From Segatella copri (lineage in GTDB: Bacteria; Bacteroidota; Bacteroidia; Bacteroidales; Bacteroidaceae), in the NCBI RefSeq assembly GCF_026015625.1, contig NZ_JAPDVG010000001.1:2187001-2251000 (forward strand): a DNA stretch of 64,000 bases, read 5' to 3'. Below are positions 9,733 to 19,607 of the stretch, one piece after another. The translations under genes and the position numbers were made by a program. The notes beneath the pieces are model-generated. The model was given only the letters and a program-made list of their open reading frames with translations. It was not told the DNA's origin and made no database searches. Positions within the stretch are counted from its first letter, which is position 1, and every line of letters begins with the position of its first letter.

Positions 9733-11361
9733 ATGGATTACAACATGATTGGGACCGCATGGTCGTTACTGCCTCCTATCGTCGCCATCGCTCTGGCGCT
9801 GAAGACAAAGGAGGTCTATTCTTCTCTTTTTATCGGTATCATACTGGGTGCCGTTCAATATTGCATTTCGATGGGAACAGGTTTCGACGGATTCCTCGTT
9901 CACCTGACAAACCACACTGTAGGTGAAGGCGATGATGCCAAGGCATACGGTTTGATACATTGCCTTTCTGACCCATGGAACGTGGGCATTCTGGTGTTCC
10001 TGGTGGTATTAGGCAGCATCGTTTCATTGATGAACAAGGCGGGAGGTTCGGCAGCTTTCGGCCGTTGGGCTTCCAAGCACGTACACTCGAAGATTGGCGT
10101 ACAGATTGCTACCATTCTGCTCGGCATTCTGATATTCATCGATGATTACTTCAACTGCCTTACCGTGGGTTCGGTGATGCGTCCTATCGCTGTGCGCAAT
10201 GGTGTTACCAAGGAGAAGCTGGCTTATCTCATCGATTCTACAGCCGCTCCGGTCTGCATCATCTCCCCTATCTCGAGTTGGGCAGCTGCGGTATCGGGCT
10301 TCGTATCGGGTGGAGAGAACGGACTGGCACTTTTCTGCAAGGCGATACCTTTTAATTTCTACGCATTCTTTACCATCCTCTTTATGTTTGGTATTGTGAT
10401 ACTGGGCTTCGACTTCAAGGCGATGAGCAAGTATGATGCAAGACTGAAGGAATGGTACGAGCGAACCAATGGCGGGAAACTCGATGAGGTGAGCGATACC
10501 AAACTGCAGATTGTTGAGCACGGTGTGGGAGCCAAACAGGAAGAGGATTCCAAGAACAAGGGAACCGTGAGCGACCTGGTAATTCCAATCATCATGCTGA
10601 TTATCTTCTGCATGGCGGGCATGGTATATTCGGGCGGATTCTTCGATGCCGATAATGCCAACTATCTCAACTTTGTGGATTCCTTTGCTGCGAGCAATGC
10701 CTCTGTAGGCTTGGTAATCGGTTCATTGGCTGCCCTGATTCTTACCATCATGATGTTTACCATTCGCAAGACCTTGCCTTTCGATGAGGCGATGAGTAGT
10801 CTCATCAAGGGTTTTGAGGCGATGGTACCAGCCATTCTGATTCTTACTTTGGCATGGACGCTGAAGAGTATGACCGACTCGCTGGGGGCGGCAGAATATG
10901 TATCATCGGTTGTAGCAAGCAGTGCCTCAGAACTTCAGATGCTTCTTCCGGGCATCATCTTCCTGGTAGCAGGCTTCCTGGCATTTGCAACGGGTACTTC
11001 CTGGGGAACCTTCGGTATTCTGATTCCTATTTGCATCGCCGTATTCCCTGGTGCTGATCCTTTGCGCATCATCTCTATCTCGGCATGTATGGCTGGAGCG
11101 GTGTGTGGCGACCATATCTCTCCTATCAGCGATACCACCATCATGGCGAGTGCAGGAGCGGAATGCAAGCATGTGCATCATGTATCATCACAGTTGCCTT
11201 ACGCCCTGACTGTAGCCTGTGTGAGTTTCTTCACCTTCATTGTGGCAGGATTCACTCATACGCTGGGTATGGTAACGAGTGCCATCATCTCGTGGATATT
11301 CGGTGTTGCCATGCTTGGTTTTGCTTTATTTTATTTAAATAAGCGCCAAAAAGCTAAATAG
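9733..11361 (+). CDS. Na+/H+ antiporter NhaC family protein
   Basis: This inner-membrane antiporter exchanges sodium for protons, or a related substrate. It is 542 residues from the ATG at 9733, with about 12 hydrophobic segments. Family features include FIDDYFNCLTVGSVMRP and CGDHISPISDTTIMASAGAEC, which carry conserved acidic, Asn and His residues. A charged loop lies mid-protein (residues about 240-280). It is monocistronic; the next gene has its own leader. Confidence 0.9.
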   Translation: MDYNMIGTAWSLLPPIVAIALALKTKEVYSSLFIGIILGAVQYCISMGTGFDGFLVHLTNHTVGEGDDAKAYGLIHCLSDPWNVGILVFLVVLGSIVSLMNKAGGSAAFGRWASKHVHSKIGVQIATILLGILIFIDDYFNCLTVGSVMRPIAVRNGVTKEKLAYLIDSTAAPVCIISPISSWAAAVSGFVSGGENGLALFCKAIPFNFYAFFTILFMFGIVILGFDFKAMSKYDARLKEWYERTNGGKLDEVSDTKLQIVEHGVGAKQEEDSKNKGTVSDLVIPIIMLIIFCMAGMVYSGGFFDADNANYLNFVDSFAASNASVGLVIGSLAALILTIMMFTIRKTLPFDEAMSSLIKGFEAMVPAILILTLAWTLKSMTDSLGAAEYVSSVVASSASELQMLLPGIIFLVAGFLAFATGTSWGTFGILIPICIAVFPGADPLRIISISACMAGAVCGDHISPISDTTIMASAGAECKHVHHVSSQLPYALTVACVSFFTFIVAGFTHTLGMVTSAIISWIFGVAMLGFALFYLNKRQKAK

Positions 11362-11424
11362 TTCTTAATTTATTTGTATATTTGAAATATTTTCAATTTC
11401 TTTGCATAAGAAAAGCTGCACTCG

Positions 11425-11450
11425 GCAATTTGAAAGCAAGCTTTCATTGC
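11425..11450. promoter_or_regulatory. Palindrome in the rubrerythrin leader
   Basis: Arms GCAAT and GAAAGC (joined by TT) face GCTTTC and ATTGC across a central AA. It lies 70 bases upstream of the rubrerythrin ATG, next to TTTTCTTTG, an imperfect promoter box. It could be an operator for oxidative-stress control; that is inference. Confidence 0.4.
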
Positions 11451-11519
11451 GCTCGTTTGCATTTTCTTTGCAAAAGAATTTAATAAAGAACATATTAATA
11501 ACTTAATACAGAATACATT

Positions 11520-12062
11520 ATGAAGGAATTAAAAGGAACAAAGACAGAGAAGAACCTCCAGGAGGCTTTCGCTGGTGAGTCACAGGCTCGTAACAAATAT
11601 ACCTATTTTGCAAGCAAGGCAAAGAAGGACGGTTATGTACAGATAGCTAATATCTTTGAGGAGACAGCTGCTAACGAGAAGGAACACGCTAAGTTGTGGT
11701 TCAAGTATCTGGAGGGCGGTGCTATCCAGGATACAGAGAAGAACCTGGAAGCTGCTGCCAATGGTGAGCACGATGAGTGGACCGATATGTATCCACGCAT
11801 GGCAAAGGAGGCTCACGAAGAAGGTTTCGAAGAGATTGCAGCTAAGTTTGAGATGGTTGCTGAAATCGAGAAGCATCATGAGGAGCGTTATCGCAAGCTC
11901 TTGAAGAACGTGCAGGATAAGCTCGTCTTCTCTCGTGACGGCGACTGCATCTGGCAGTGCTCTAACTGCGGACATATCGTAGTAGGCAAGAAGGCTCCTG
12001 AGGTTTGCCCTGTCTGCAACCACCCACAGAGCTACTTCCAGATTGAAGCACAGAATTACTAA
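11520..12062 (+). CDS. rbr: Rubrerythrin
   Basis: This cytosolic non-heme iron peroxidase (H2O2 to water) protects anaerobes. It has 180 residues. The N-terminal ferritin-like four-helix domain carries the diiron ligands ([35 protein letters not shown]). The C-terminal rubredoxin-like domain has two Cys pairs (CSNC and CPVC). It has a single-gene transcript with a leader palindrome upstream and a strong terminator downstream. Confidence 0.97.
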   Translation: MKELKGTKTEKNLQEAFAGESQARNKYTYFASKAKKDGYVQIANIFEETAANEKEHAKLWFKYLEGGAIQDTEKNLEAAANGEHDEWTDMYPRMAKEAHEEGFEEIAAKFEMVAEIEKHHEERYRKLLKNVQDKLVFSRDGDCIWQCSNCGHIVVGKKAPEVCPVCNHPQSYFQIEAQNY

Positions 12063-12107
12063 TTCTTGCTTGAGACGAAATATCTAACAGAACATATATA
12101 AATAAGA

Positions 12108-12145
12108 GAGGGTGTGTCATGGCCTTATGACACACCCTCTTTTTT
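12108..12145 (+). terminator. Strong intrinsic terminator after rubrerythrin
   Basis: A perfect 13-bp stem (GAGGGTGTGTCAT with its complement) around the loop GGCCTT is followed by six T. The stop codon of the convergent mutY gene overlaps the end of the T run, so the structure probably serves both directions. Confidence 0.93.
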
Positions 12146-13184
12146 ATGATTTAGCTTGAACCATTTCCAACATGATTTCTATCAATCTTGGAACACCATA
12201 CTGTTCTACCTCGTCCTCTTTCACCCAGATATAATCATCAGGGAGCAGGGGGCGGGTTTCTGTTTCCTGCAGATAGAAGTCGGCAAGGAGGATGCGATGG
12301 GTAAGTACATGCTTCACATCCTTAGCCAGGAGAAAAGGATTATGGACAAAGGCAGGCAGTTGCGGAGCATCTGATGCGTTATATGGTTCCCACAATCCTT
12401 GCCAGATATCACCCTCGCCGCGACGGTGGATAGCCACATCGCCTTTACACCTTATATATATATAGGAGAGATGGCGCGTTTTCACCTTCAGTGTCTTGTT
12501 CTTCACCGGCAACTCCTCTACCCTTCCTGTTCTCAACGCCTCACAGGTTTCGGCAAGCGGACAGACAAGACACTTCGGAGATTGGGGAGTGCACTGGATA
12601 GCCCCGAAATCCATCATGCCCTGGTTATAGGCAGCAACAGGCGATAATGCTGTATCAGAAAGTTGCTGAGCAGACGAAGCAGGCAAGAGTGATTGAGCCA
12701 ACGCAGCAAACTCTTTTTTCCCCTGCGTTGAATTGATAGGAGTATCTATTCCGAAGTAACGTGAAAGAACCCGGTACACATTGCCATCTACTACTGCCGC
12801 CGGAATATCAAAGGCAAAAGAACCGATGGCTGCTGCAGTATAATCGCCCACCCCTTTCAGGGCTTTGATACCTTCAAGCGTATCAGGAAAATGACCGAGC
12901 ACCACAATCTGTTTGGCAGCAGCATGAAGGTTGCGGGCTCGCGAGTAATACCCCAATCCCTGCCAGAGTTTCAAGACATCATCCTCGCTGGCAGCAGCCA
13001 AGTCTTCAACCTTGGGATAGGTCTTCATGAACCGCTCCCAATATTCCCATCCCTGTGCGATGCGGGTTTGCTGAAGGATGATTTCGCTCAGCCAGATGGC
13101 ATAAGGATCCTTGGTTTCGCGCCAAGGCAAATCCCTACCATACTCACGAAACCAACGGATAATGACAGCCGAAAAACTATTCAT
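12144..13184 (-). CDS. mutY: A/G-specific adenine glycosylase
   Basis: MutY removes adenine mispaired with 8-oxoguanine in base-excision repair. It is 346 residues from the ATG at 13184 (the TTG three codons upstream was rejected). The helix-hairpin-helix GVGDYTAAAIGS, the catalytic Glu in LSEIILQQTR, the Asp in VVDGNVYRVLSR and the 4Fe-4S loop CTPQSPKCLVCPLAETC (C-x6-C-x2-C-x5-C) are all present. The C-terminal NUDIX-like domain that recognises 8-oxoG is also present. The start is 35 bases after mscS, so the two may be co-transcribed. Confidence 0.96.
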   Translation of the reverse strand: MNSFSAVIIRWFREYGRDLPWRETKDPYAIWLSEIILQQTRIAQGWEYWERFMKTYPKVEDLAAASEDDVLKLWQGLGYYSRARNLHAAAKQIVVLGHFPDTLEGIKALKGVGDYTAAAIGSFAFDIPAAVVDGNVYRVLSRYFGIDTPINSTQGKKEFAALAQSLLPASSAQQLSDTALSPVAAYNQGMMDFGAIQCTPQSPKCLVCPLAETCEALRTGRVEELPVKNKTLKVKTRHLSYIYIRCKGDVAIHRRGEGDIWQGLWEPYNASDAPQLPAFVHNPFLLAKDVKHVLTHRILLADFYLQETETRPLLPDDYIWVKEDEVEQYGVPRLIEIMLEMVQAKS

Positions 13185-13219
13185 AAAATTCAATGTTCAA
13201 ATCTCAATGTTCAAAGTAA

Positions 13220-14473
13220 TTACTGTTCCGGATATTGCTCGTAAATCTTCAGACCGAATTCATTCGCCAAGGCATAGGCATGCTCCATGATATCGGCGAG
13301 AATGTGCTCATAATTCACCCATACCTTATCCTTGATGAAGAAATAGAACTCGATAGGGAGACCGCATGGCGTGGCTTCCATGTGGCGCACCATCAATGTG
13401 AGATCGGTATTGACCTCCGGACGCTGGCGCAGATACTTCTCCATGAATTTACGGTAAAGCTGGAGATTGGTAGGGGCAAGGGCTGCAGGATTCTTTAAAT
13501 CCTCAATATCCTTCCCTTCTTGTATATCTTTATCTATCGCCTTCTGCAACGACTCCTTCAACTTAAACGAATCTTCGGTGGCGAAATGCCTGGCAAGCAG
13601 ATTACGTTTTAATGTCTCATCCACCAGACGGACACTACGGAAATCGAAGTAAACCACGCGCTTCACTCTTCGTCCACCACTCTTCTGCATACCAATCCAG
13701 TTCTGGAACGAACCATTCACCAGGGTAGTAGGCGAAATGGTAACGATGGTGTTATCAAAGTTGCGCACCTTCACGGTCGTGAGTGACATATCCTCAACGA
13801 TACCATTGGCATCCACCGACTTCACCGTAATCCAGTCGCCCTTATGCAACATATCATTACTGGTAAGACGCACACCAGCCGCCAATCCCGTGATGGTATC
13901 CTTAAAGACCAGCATCAGGACAGCCGAGGTAGCACCCAAACCGGCAAAGAGGGTCATCGGGTTTTTGCCTAGCAGGATGGCAATCACCACCACAGCAGCC
14001 ACGAAGAGCATCAATACCCTGAGAACACCGCAGAAAGTATGGAAATACTGCTGAGCCGACGAGCGTCGTTCCTGAGAATTCTCCAGTCCTTTGAAAGACC
14101 CGATGAAGACCAGAACCGTACGCACCGACATCACCACGATATAGATGCCCGTAGCCCGCTCCAATATCTCCTTGAATATCGGATACTCCAGATAAATCAG
14201 TGGCATGAGCGACCATATCACCACAGCCGGCACAATATGGCAAGCCGAGGTGAGCACCTTCTTGTTCAGCAGCACATCATCCCAAGTGATGTCCGTCTTA
14301 TCAGTAATCTTACTGATGAGCGGAACCAGTATCTTGCGACACAGGAAATCGCTCAGCATCGCCAAGAGGATGGCAGTAATGGTGAGCAAGATATGGCGTA
14401 GCATGGGCACAAAATCGCCGGTGACTCCTGCCCATGTAATCATTTCATCTACAAACTTACGAATTTCCTCCAT
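13220..14473 (-). CDS. MscS-family mechanosensitive channel
   Basis: This inner-membrane channel opens under membrane tension to release solutes. It is 417 residues from the ATG at 14473. There are several N-terminal membrane helices, then the pore-lining GLGATSAVLMLVFKDTITGL and the beta domain GDWITVKSVDANGIVEDMSLTTVKVRNFDN typical of MscS. The C-terminal cytoplasmic domain is longer than that of E. coli MscS, as in the YbdG/YnaI-like group. It lies upstream of mutY in the same direction. Confidence 0.93.
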   Translation of the reverse strand: MEEIRKFVDEMITWAGVTGDFVPMLRHILLTITAILLAMLSDFLCRKILVPLISKITDKTDITWDDVLLNKKVLTSACHIVPAVVIWSLMPLIYLEYPIFKEILERATGIYIVVMSVRTVLVFIGSFKGLENSQERRSSAQQYFHTFCGVLRVLMLFVAAVVVIAILLGKNPMTLFAGLGATSAVLMLVFKDTITGLAAGVRLTSNDMLHKGDWITVKSVDANGIVEDMSLTTVKVRNFDNTIVTISPTTLVNGSFQNWIGMQKSGGRRVKRVVYFDFRSVRLVDETLKRNLLARHFATEDSFKLKESLQKAIDKDIQEGKDIEDLKNPAALAPTNLQLYRKFMEKYLRQRPEVNTDLTLMVRHMEATPCGLPIEFYFFIKDKVWVNYEHILADIMEHAYALANEFGLKIYEQYPEQ

Positions 14474-14512
14474 AAAACTATTAACTATCAACTATAAACT
14501 ATCAACTAACGC

Positions 14513-15793
14513 TCACGGTTGGCAGAGCAAAGTACATACTTTATCTGCAAAGTGTCTGGCATTATTGCCATGCATGATACCATTGTTGATGATGGCGAAA
14601 CAGAGTTCATGACCATTGGCTGCGGTACAGTAACCCGCCAATGAGATGATGCCCGTCAGCGTACCCGTCTTTGCTTTCACATTGCCATGCACAAAACTGT
14701 TCTTCATACGCTTCTTCAATGTACCGTCAACCCCACCGATAGGCAGCGAATGCTTCAGATGGTCCATGATGTTGCCGTTGAGATAAGCATAACGCAACAA
14801 CTTCACCTCCAGTTCGGCACTGAGATAATTATAGAGCGAAAGTCCCGAGCCGTCAGCCAGTTTATATCTTGCCGGATCGAGTCCTATCTTACGGATAAGC
14901 TGTCTTTCCACATTCCGGGCACTCTTGGCACTCGCCCATTTATTGCCCGTAGAAGCCGCAATCTGATAATACATGCTCTCGGCATAGAGATTATCACTCT
15001 CCTTCATCATCTTGTGCAGAATCTGATCCATCGTATGGAATCGGGTACAGACCGTAAAGGCACTCGCAGGGCAAGTCTTCTCTGAAGCCCCAAAGCAGGA
15101 ATAGTCGATGCCCTCCTCACGGAGCTTGGCAAGAAACTTATCCATAAAGATGTCCTTGCGCTGGAACACCAGTGGCGAAAGCACCGGATTGTCATCATCC
15201 CAGCACCAGCCTTCACCCAACAGGTCGGCATCCTTCAAAGAACGGTCGGCATAGATGCTGCCACGGATGGTATCCACTCCCATTTCCTTCAGACTATTGA
15301 CAAATGCCGACATATCATCGCTGTTGAAACGGGGATCCATACCGCCTATACAATAGATATTCCCCGTCAATACTCCATTCTCAATGGTACCGGTATATTT
15401 CAGAGTGGTTTTAAACTGGTAAGAACCGCCCAACTTATCGAGCGCCGTAATGGCAGTCAGGAGCTTCATCGTACTTGCCGGACGCATCAGCTGTCGTTCA
15501 TTTCTCTGATAGATACAAGAGTCAGCAGACAGGTCCCAGACCATCAGTCCTACCTGTGATGTTTCGAACATCTTGCTTTCAAGGAGTTTATCAATACCCA
15601 CCTTCACCGATTCGGGCCAAGGCAATTTCTGCGCGAGCGTATCCGCAGCCAGGGAGTCAACGAGTGCAGAGTCGGCAACATCCTCCTCATCAACCGTTTC
15701 TATTCCCTCATCTTCAATCACATTCTGGGCCTGCACCGGTACGGATATCCATACCATCATCAGACCCAACATCATATATATTATCTTTTTCAT
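14513..15793 (-). CDS. dacB: D-alanyl-D-alanine carboxypeptidase/endopeptidase, PBP4 type (peptidase S13)
   Basis: This is a periplasmic penicillin-binding protein that trims or cleaves peptidoglycan peptides. It has 426 residues with a signal peptide ending VQAQ. The active-site triad motifs are S-x-x-K at Ser107-Lys110 (ASTMK), S-x-N in ESDNLY and KTG in AKTGTLTG. It is somewhat short for S13 enzymes, consistent with a small inserted domain. An acidic linker (about residues 26-50) follows the signal. It heads a same-direction run with mscS and mutY. Confidence 0.93.
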   Translation of the reverse strand: MKKIIYMMLGLMMVWISVPVQAQNVIEDEGIETVDEEDVADSALVDSLAADTLAQKLPWPESVKVGIDKLLESKMFETSQVGLMVWDLSADSCIYQRNERQLMRPASTMKLLTAITALDKLGGSYQFKTTLKYTGTIENGVLTGNIYCIGGMDPRFNSDDMSAFVNSLKEMGVDTIRGSIYADRSLKDADLLGEGWCWDDDNPVLSPLVFQRKDIFMDKFLAKLREEGIDYSCFGASEKTCPASAFTVCTRFHTMDQILHKMMKESDNLYAESMYYQIAASTGNKWASAKSARNVERQLIRKIGLDPARYKLADGSGLSLYNYLSAELEVKLLRYAYLNGNIMDHLKHSLPIGGVDGTLKKRMKNSFVHGNVKAKTGTLTGIISLAGYCTAANGHELCFAIINNGIMHGNNARHFADKVCTLLCQP

Positions 15794-15823
15794 CACAATC
15801 AGTTCACCTGAACTTAAAAGAAA

Positions 15824-16228
15824 TTATTTATTTTTGATTCTCTCCATAAATGCCTCTTCATTATCCGGCTGAACGGTCACTATATTCTTATGCCCGTATT
15901 CGATGACCACACAATGGTCAAATCCGAAGAAAGTCTTGGCGATGTGTACATCAATGACATCACATAGCGGCACATTTCTGTTGGAAGAGAACCTGCCCTC
16001 ATTGATGATGAGATATTCCATCTCCTCATCCAGGTCTATCGGTTTTACCATCTTGAAGGTATAGGTTGTATTCAGTATGCGCTCTATCATGCCCACGATG
16101 ATGATAGCCACAAAGATACCGATGATAGCCAGTTTGACCCAGAAGAAGTAGAGAGCCAGGATTGCAAACACCGCCACACCGATACGTGCCGTCAGCGTAA
16201 AGCGCTTATGAAAAGTTCTATCTGCCAT
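15824..16228 (-). CDS. PH-domain membrane protein
   Basis: The protein has 134 residues. Two adjacent hydrophobic segments (about residues 14-47) precede a beta-rich stretch, TYTFKMVKPIDLDEEMEYLIINEGRF onward, that resembles bacterial PH-like domains (bPH family). The probable location is the inner membrane with the domain in the cytosol. No function is established. It lies 30 bases upstream of dacB in the same direction. Confidence 0.6.
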   Translation of the reverse strand: MADRTFHKRFTLTARIGVAVFAILALYFFWVKLAIIGIFVAIIIVGMIERILNTTYTFKMVKPIDLDEEMEYLIINEGRFSSNRNVPLCDVIDVHIAKTFFGFDHCVVIEYGHKNIVTVQPDNEEAFMERIKNK

Positions 16229-16361
16229 AACTTTGATTTATTACCTTATATTATTGTCGTTTTTACGACCTTTTGATAGTCTAAAAGACTATATAACCTT
16301 AAATTTCGCTGCAAAATTACAAAAAATCCCTCTCTTATTACTCATTTTAAAGATTAATTAT

Positions 16362-16369
16362 TACTTTTG
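16362..16369 (+). promoter_or_regulatory. -7 box of nadB
   Basis: TACTTTTG fits TAnnTTTG and lies 92 bases before the nadB start codon. No convincing -33 box is seen. Confidence 0.5.
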
Positions 16370-16461
16370 CAACGAATTAAGAATTAATTCTGAGAGAATG
16401 GGGCTGTTTTATAGATAAAAACACCCGTTCTTAAAATTGAAATTAGATAAGAATAAACTCA

Positions 16462-18051
16462 ATGGTTTATAAGTATGATTTTCTGATTATCGGCTCAGGA
16501 GTTGCCGGTATGAGTTACGCCCTGAAAGTAGCCAGAGCGCATAAAGGTAAGGTGTGTATGATTTGCAAGACCTCGCTCGACGAGGCTAACACGTCATTCG
16601 CACAAGGTGGTGTGGCGTCAGTTACCAACTTGGAAGTGGATAACTTCGACAAGCACATTCAAGACACAATGATTGCTGGTGATTATATCAGCGATTATAA
16701 AGCAGTGAAGCAGGTTGTCACCATGGCACCGGAGCAGATCAAGGAGCTCGTGCAGTGGGGCGTCAACTTCGATAAGCAGCAGGACGGCAAGTTCGACCTC
16801 CACCGTGAGGGCGGTCACAGCGAGTTCCGCATCCTTCATCATGCAGATGATACGGGTGCAGAAATCCAGCGCGGTCTGATGGAAGCTGTGCGCAACTGTC
16901 CGGATATCGATATCAAGGAAAATCATTTCGCCGTGGAGATTATCACTCAGCACCACTTGGGTGCCCGTGTTACCCGCCGCACTCCTTATATCAACTGTTA
17001 TGGTGCATACGTATTGAATCCTGATACCCAGAAGGTGGATACCTATCTGAGTAAGGTTACCGTGATGTGTACCGGTGGATGTGGTGCCGTTTATCAGACT
17101 ACCACCAACCCTGTCATCGCTACGGGTGATGGCGAGGCGATGGTTTACCGTGCCAAGGGTACCGTGGCCGACATGGAGTTTGTCCAGTTCCACCCAACCG
17201 CTCTTTATCATCCGGGCGAAACCCATCCTGCCTTCCTCATCACCGAGGCTATGCGTGGTTATGGCGGCATCTTGCGTCTGCCTAACGGCGAAAGTTTCAT
17301 GGAGAAATATGATAAGCGATTGAGTCTGGCTCCTCGTGACATCGTGGCTCGTGCTATCGATAAGGAGATGAAGATTCACGGATTGGATCATGTCTGTCTC
17401 GATGTAACCCATAAGAATCCAGAGGAGACCAAGCGTCACTTCCCTAATATCTACGCCAAGTGTCTGAGCATCGGCATCGACATCACCAAGGAGTATATCC
17501 CTGTTCGTCCTGCCGCTCACTATATGTGTGGTGGTATCAAGGTAGATTTGAACGGCTGCTCAAGCATCAACCGTCTCTATGCCCTGGGCGAGTGTTCATG
17601 CACCGGTCTGCATGGCGGTAACCGTCTTGCCAGCAACTCGCTCATCGAGGCTGTGGTTTATGCCGAGACTGCTGCCAAGCACAGTATTGAACATGTAGAT
17701 GAATACGACTTCAACGAGAAGGTACCAGCATGGAATGATGAAGGTACTTTGACCAACGAAGAGAAGGTGCTGATTACACAGAGCGTGAAAGAGGTGGGCG
17801 AATGCATGAGCAACTATGTAGGCATCGTGCGCAGCGACCTCCGTCTGAAGCGAGCATGGGACCGTCTCGATCTTCTCTACGAAGAGACAGAAAACCTCTT
17901 CAAGCGTGTAAAGGTAAGCAAGGAACTCTGCGAGCTCCGCAACATGATTAACGTGGGTTATCTCATCACCCGCATGGCGATAGAACGCAAGGAGAGCCGT
18001 GGTCTCCACTATACCATCGACTACCCTGTTCATGCTTACGACAAGAAATAA
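16462..18051 (+). CDS. nadB: L-aspartate oxidase
   Basis: NadB oxidises L-aspartate to iminoaspartate, the first step of NAD synthesis. It has 529 residues. The N-terminal FAD-binding motif is IIGSGVAGMSYALKVA, followed by TSFAQGGVASV, the substrate-loop motif EGGHSEFRILHHADDTG, and the flavin-side GLHGGNRLASNSLIEAV. In anaerobes the electron acceptor is fumarate rather than oxygen. nadA and nadC are not in the window. It is a single-gene unit ended by a terminator. Confidence 0.96.
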   Translation: MVYKYDFLIIGSGVAGMSYALKVARAHKGKVCMICKTSLDEANTSFAQGGVASVTNLEVDNFDKHIQDTMIAGDYISDYKAVKQVVTMAPEQIKELVQWGVNFDKQQDGKFDLHREGGHSEFRILHHADDTGAEIQRGLMEAVRNCPDIDIKENHFAVEIITQHHLGARVTRRTPYINCYGAYVLNPDTQKVDTYLSKVTVMCTGGCGAVYQTTTNPVIATGDGEAMVYRAKGTVADMEFVQFHPTALYHPGETHPAFLITEAMRGYGGILRLPNGESFMEKYDKRLSLAPRDIVARAIDKEMKIHGLDHVCLDVTHKNPEETKRHFPNIYAKCLSIGIDITKEYIPVRPAAHYMCGGIKVDLNGCSSINRLYALGECSCTGLHGGNRLASNSLIEAVVYAETAAKHSIEHVDEYDFNEKVPAWNDEGTLTNEEKVLITQSVKEVGECMSNYVGIVRSDLRLKRAWDRLDLLYEETENLFKRVKVSKELCELRNMINVGYLITRMAIERKESRGLHYTIDYPVHAYDKK

Positions 18052-18074
18052 AGTTTTTTCAAGCTACCATATAA

Positions 18075-18116
18075 AGCCGCCAGGATATTCTCACACGATA
18101 TCCTAGCGGCTTTTTC
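18075..18116 (+). terminator. Intrinsic terminator of nadB
   Basis: A 14-bp stem with one mismatch (AGCCGCCAGGATAT against ATATCCTAGCGGCT) and a short loop is followed by five T. The IS3 element starts only nine bases further on. Confidence 0.85.
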
Positions 18117-18177
18117 TTTGCCTATGCTGCCCCTCAAAAAGTAGACACAGAAAGGTGGAAAACTGATGGAAAATGAT

Positions 18178-18185
18178 TACCTTTG
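18178..18185 (+). promoter_or_regulatory. IS3 internal promoter -7 box
   Basis: TACCTTTG fits the host consensus and lies about 115 bases before orfA, inside the element's left end. Confidence 0.55.
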
Positions 18186-18300
18186 CAAGCAGATAGAGTT
18201 GTGTGCCCTGTAGAGAGGGCGTAGCCCGAACGTAAGGGCACACAACTTGCCGAAGCACGGTTATCTTATCGTCAAGTATTCACCAGAAAGGAAACTTTTT

Positions 18301-18648
18301 ATGGCAAAGCATTTAAATCCATTGGAAAAGGAGTTCTTGATTCGTAAGTTCAAGGGAAACTCCAAAGTTAAGCTCGGTGATTTCTGCAGGGCAAACAATG
18401 TCTCGGAAACTTCTTTTAAGAAGTGGCTGAAGCAATATGAAGAAGCAGGCATAGAGGGGTTGGCTCGTGCTGATGCTGAGATTGGGAACATACTTCCTGA
18501 GGGCATTGACAAAACCAAGGAGGGGTATAAGCGAGAAATCCTACGCTTGCGTATTGAGAATGAACGGCTCAAAAAAAAATATCTGGTGAGGCAGAACGAG
18601 GATGGGCAAACGGAGTATGTTCGTTTAAAAATGAAGAGTTCAAAATAG
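18301..18648 (+). CDS. IS3-family transposase OrfA (helix-turn-helix)
   Basis: The 115-residue product starts MAKHLNPLEKEFLIRKF and contains an HTH (VKLGDFCRANNVSETSFKKWLKQYEE), then a leucine-zipper-like stretch REILRLRIENERLKKKY. It binds the element ends and, on its own, usually represses transposition. The run of nine A at 18571-18579 lies in its zipper region, where ribosomes can slip into the orfB frame. Its stop codon overlaps the first in-frame GTG of orfB by one base. Confidence 0.92.
   Translation: MAKHLNPLEKEFLIRKFKGNSKVKLGDFCRANNVSETSFKKWLKQYEEAGIEGLARADAEIGNILPEGIDKTKEGYKREILRLRIENERLKKKYLVRQNEDGQTEYVRLKMKSSK
18571..18579 (+). other. Programmed -1 frameshift site (A9)
   Basis: Nine consecutive A allow tandem slippage from frame 1 (orfA) to the orfB frame. 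The orfB frame is open from the A run through to 19607, and the fused reading (ending ..NEEFKIVDMLSHEYPVK) looks like normal IS3 OrfAB sequence. Confidence 0.75.
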
Positions 18649-19607
18649 TGGACATGCTATCGCACGAGTATCCTGTCAAGGATATCTGCAAGATGATGGG
18701 AGTAAGTCGGTCGGGGTATTACAAGTGGCTTAGAAGAGAGCCTTCATCCCGTGAGATCAATCGTGAGTTCATGGTGGGTGTGGTTGAGGACATACACTCG
18801 GAACACCCAACACATGGCTACAGGTGGGTGGCGGCGTACATAAGAATCAATTTACAGTTGAGTATCAGCGACAATTTCTCTTATAAATGCTTCCAATATC
18901 TTGGTATTCAGTCACAAACGAGACACAAGATACATTACAAACCACGTAAGGTAAAGGATAAGTACCCCAACCTCATTTATTCCACGTGGGACACGGTAGA
19001 CAGACCTCGACAAGTTATCGTCTCTGACATGACAGTCATCAAATACTCTTGGTTCTTCTTTGAGTTGACCATGTATTTCGATGTCTTTACGAAAGAAATC
19101 CTAACGTGGCATGTGGCTGAGAGACGTGGACATAGAGACCAGTACATTGATGGGCTAAATGATGTCATCAACCTGTTGAAGGGCACAGATGAGCCAACTG
19201 TTCTTCATACGGACCAAGGTAGCGTGTATGCTTCACTCGCCTATAATGAGCTGATAAAGGACACGTTGATTGTGAGGTCTATGTCCAGGGCAGGAAAGCC
19301 TACAGACAACCCTGTGAACGAATCCCTCAACGGATGGATAAAAGAGGAATTGTTCATAGACTTCAAGATTGAGACATGTAATTCAAGAGAGGAGTTCGAG
19401 GAGGCCTTGGACGCATACGTGGATTATTACAATGAGAAAAGACCATGTTGTGCTATCGGCTATGATACGCCAAATAATTACAGGAAGAGGTTTTATAAAG
19501 GGGAGCTTCCAAGAAAGGACACTTTTGGGAAGCGAGAGGCTAATGCTACACCGAAGTTCGTCACAGAACGGAAGAAAATGGCTGGAAATGAGAAAAATAA
19601 AGAATAA
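18648..19607 (+). CDS. IS3-family transposase OrfB (rve integrase core)
   Basis: This is the catalytic DDE part of the transposase, 319 residues counted from the GTG. An N-terminal HTH_21 region (CKMMGVSRSGYYKWLRREPS) is followed by the integrase core with D (VIVSDMTVIKYSW), D (TVLHTDQGSVYAS) and E (NPVNESLNGWIKEELF) of the DDE triad. It is most likely made as an OrfAB fusion by -1 frameshifting. No inactivating stop was found. Confidence 0.93.
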   Translation: MDMLSHEYPVKDICKMMGVSRSGYYKWLRREPSSREINREFMVGVVEDIHSEHPTHGYRWVAAYIRINLQLSISDNFSYKCFQYLGIQSQTRHKIHYKPRKVKDKYPNLIYSTWDTVDRPRQVIVSDMTVIKYSWFFFELTMYFDVFTKEILTWHVAERRGHRDQYIDGLNDVINLLKGTDEPTVLHTDQGSVYASLAYNELIKDTLIVRSMSRAGKPTDNPVNESLNGWIKEELFIDFKIETCNSREEFEEALDAYVDYYNEKRPCCAIGYDTPNNYRKRFYKGELPRKDTFGKREANATPKFVTERKKMAGNEKNKE

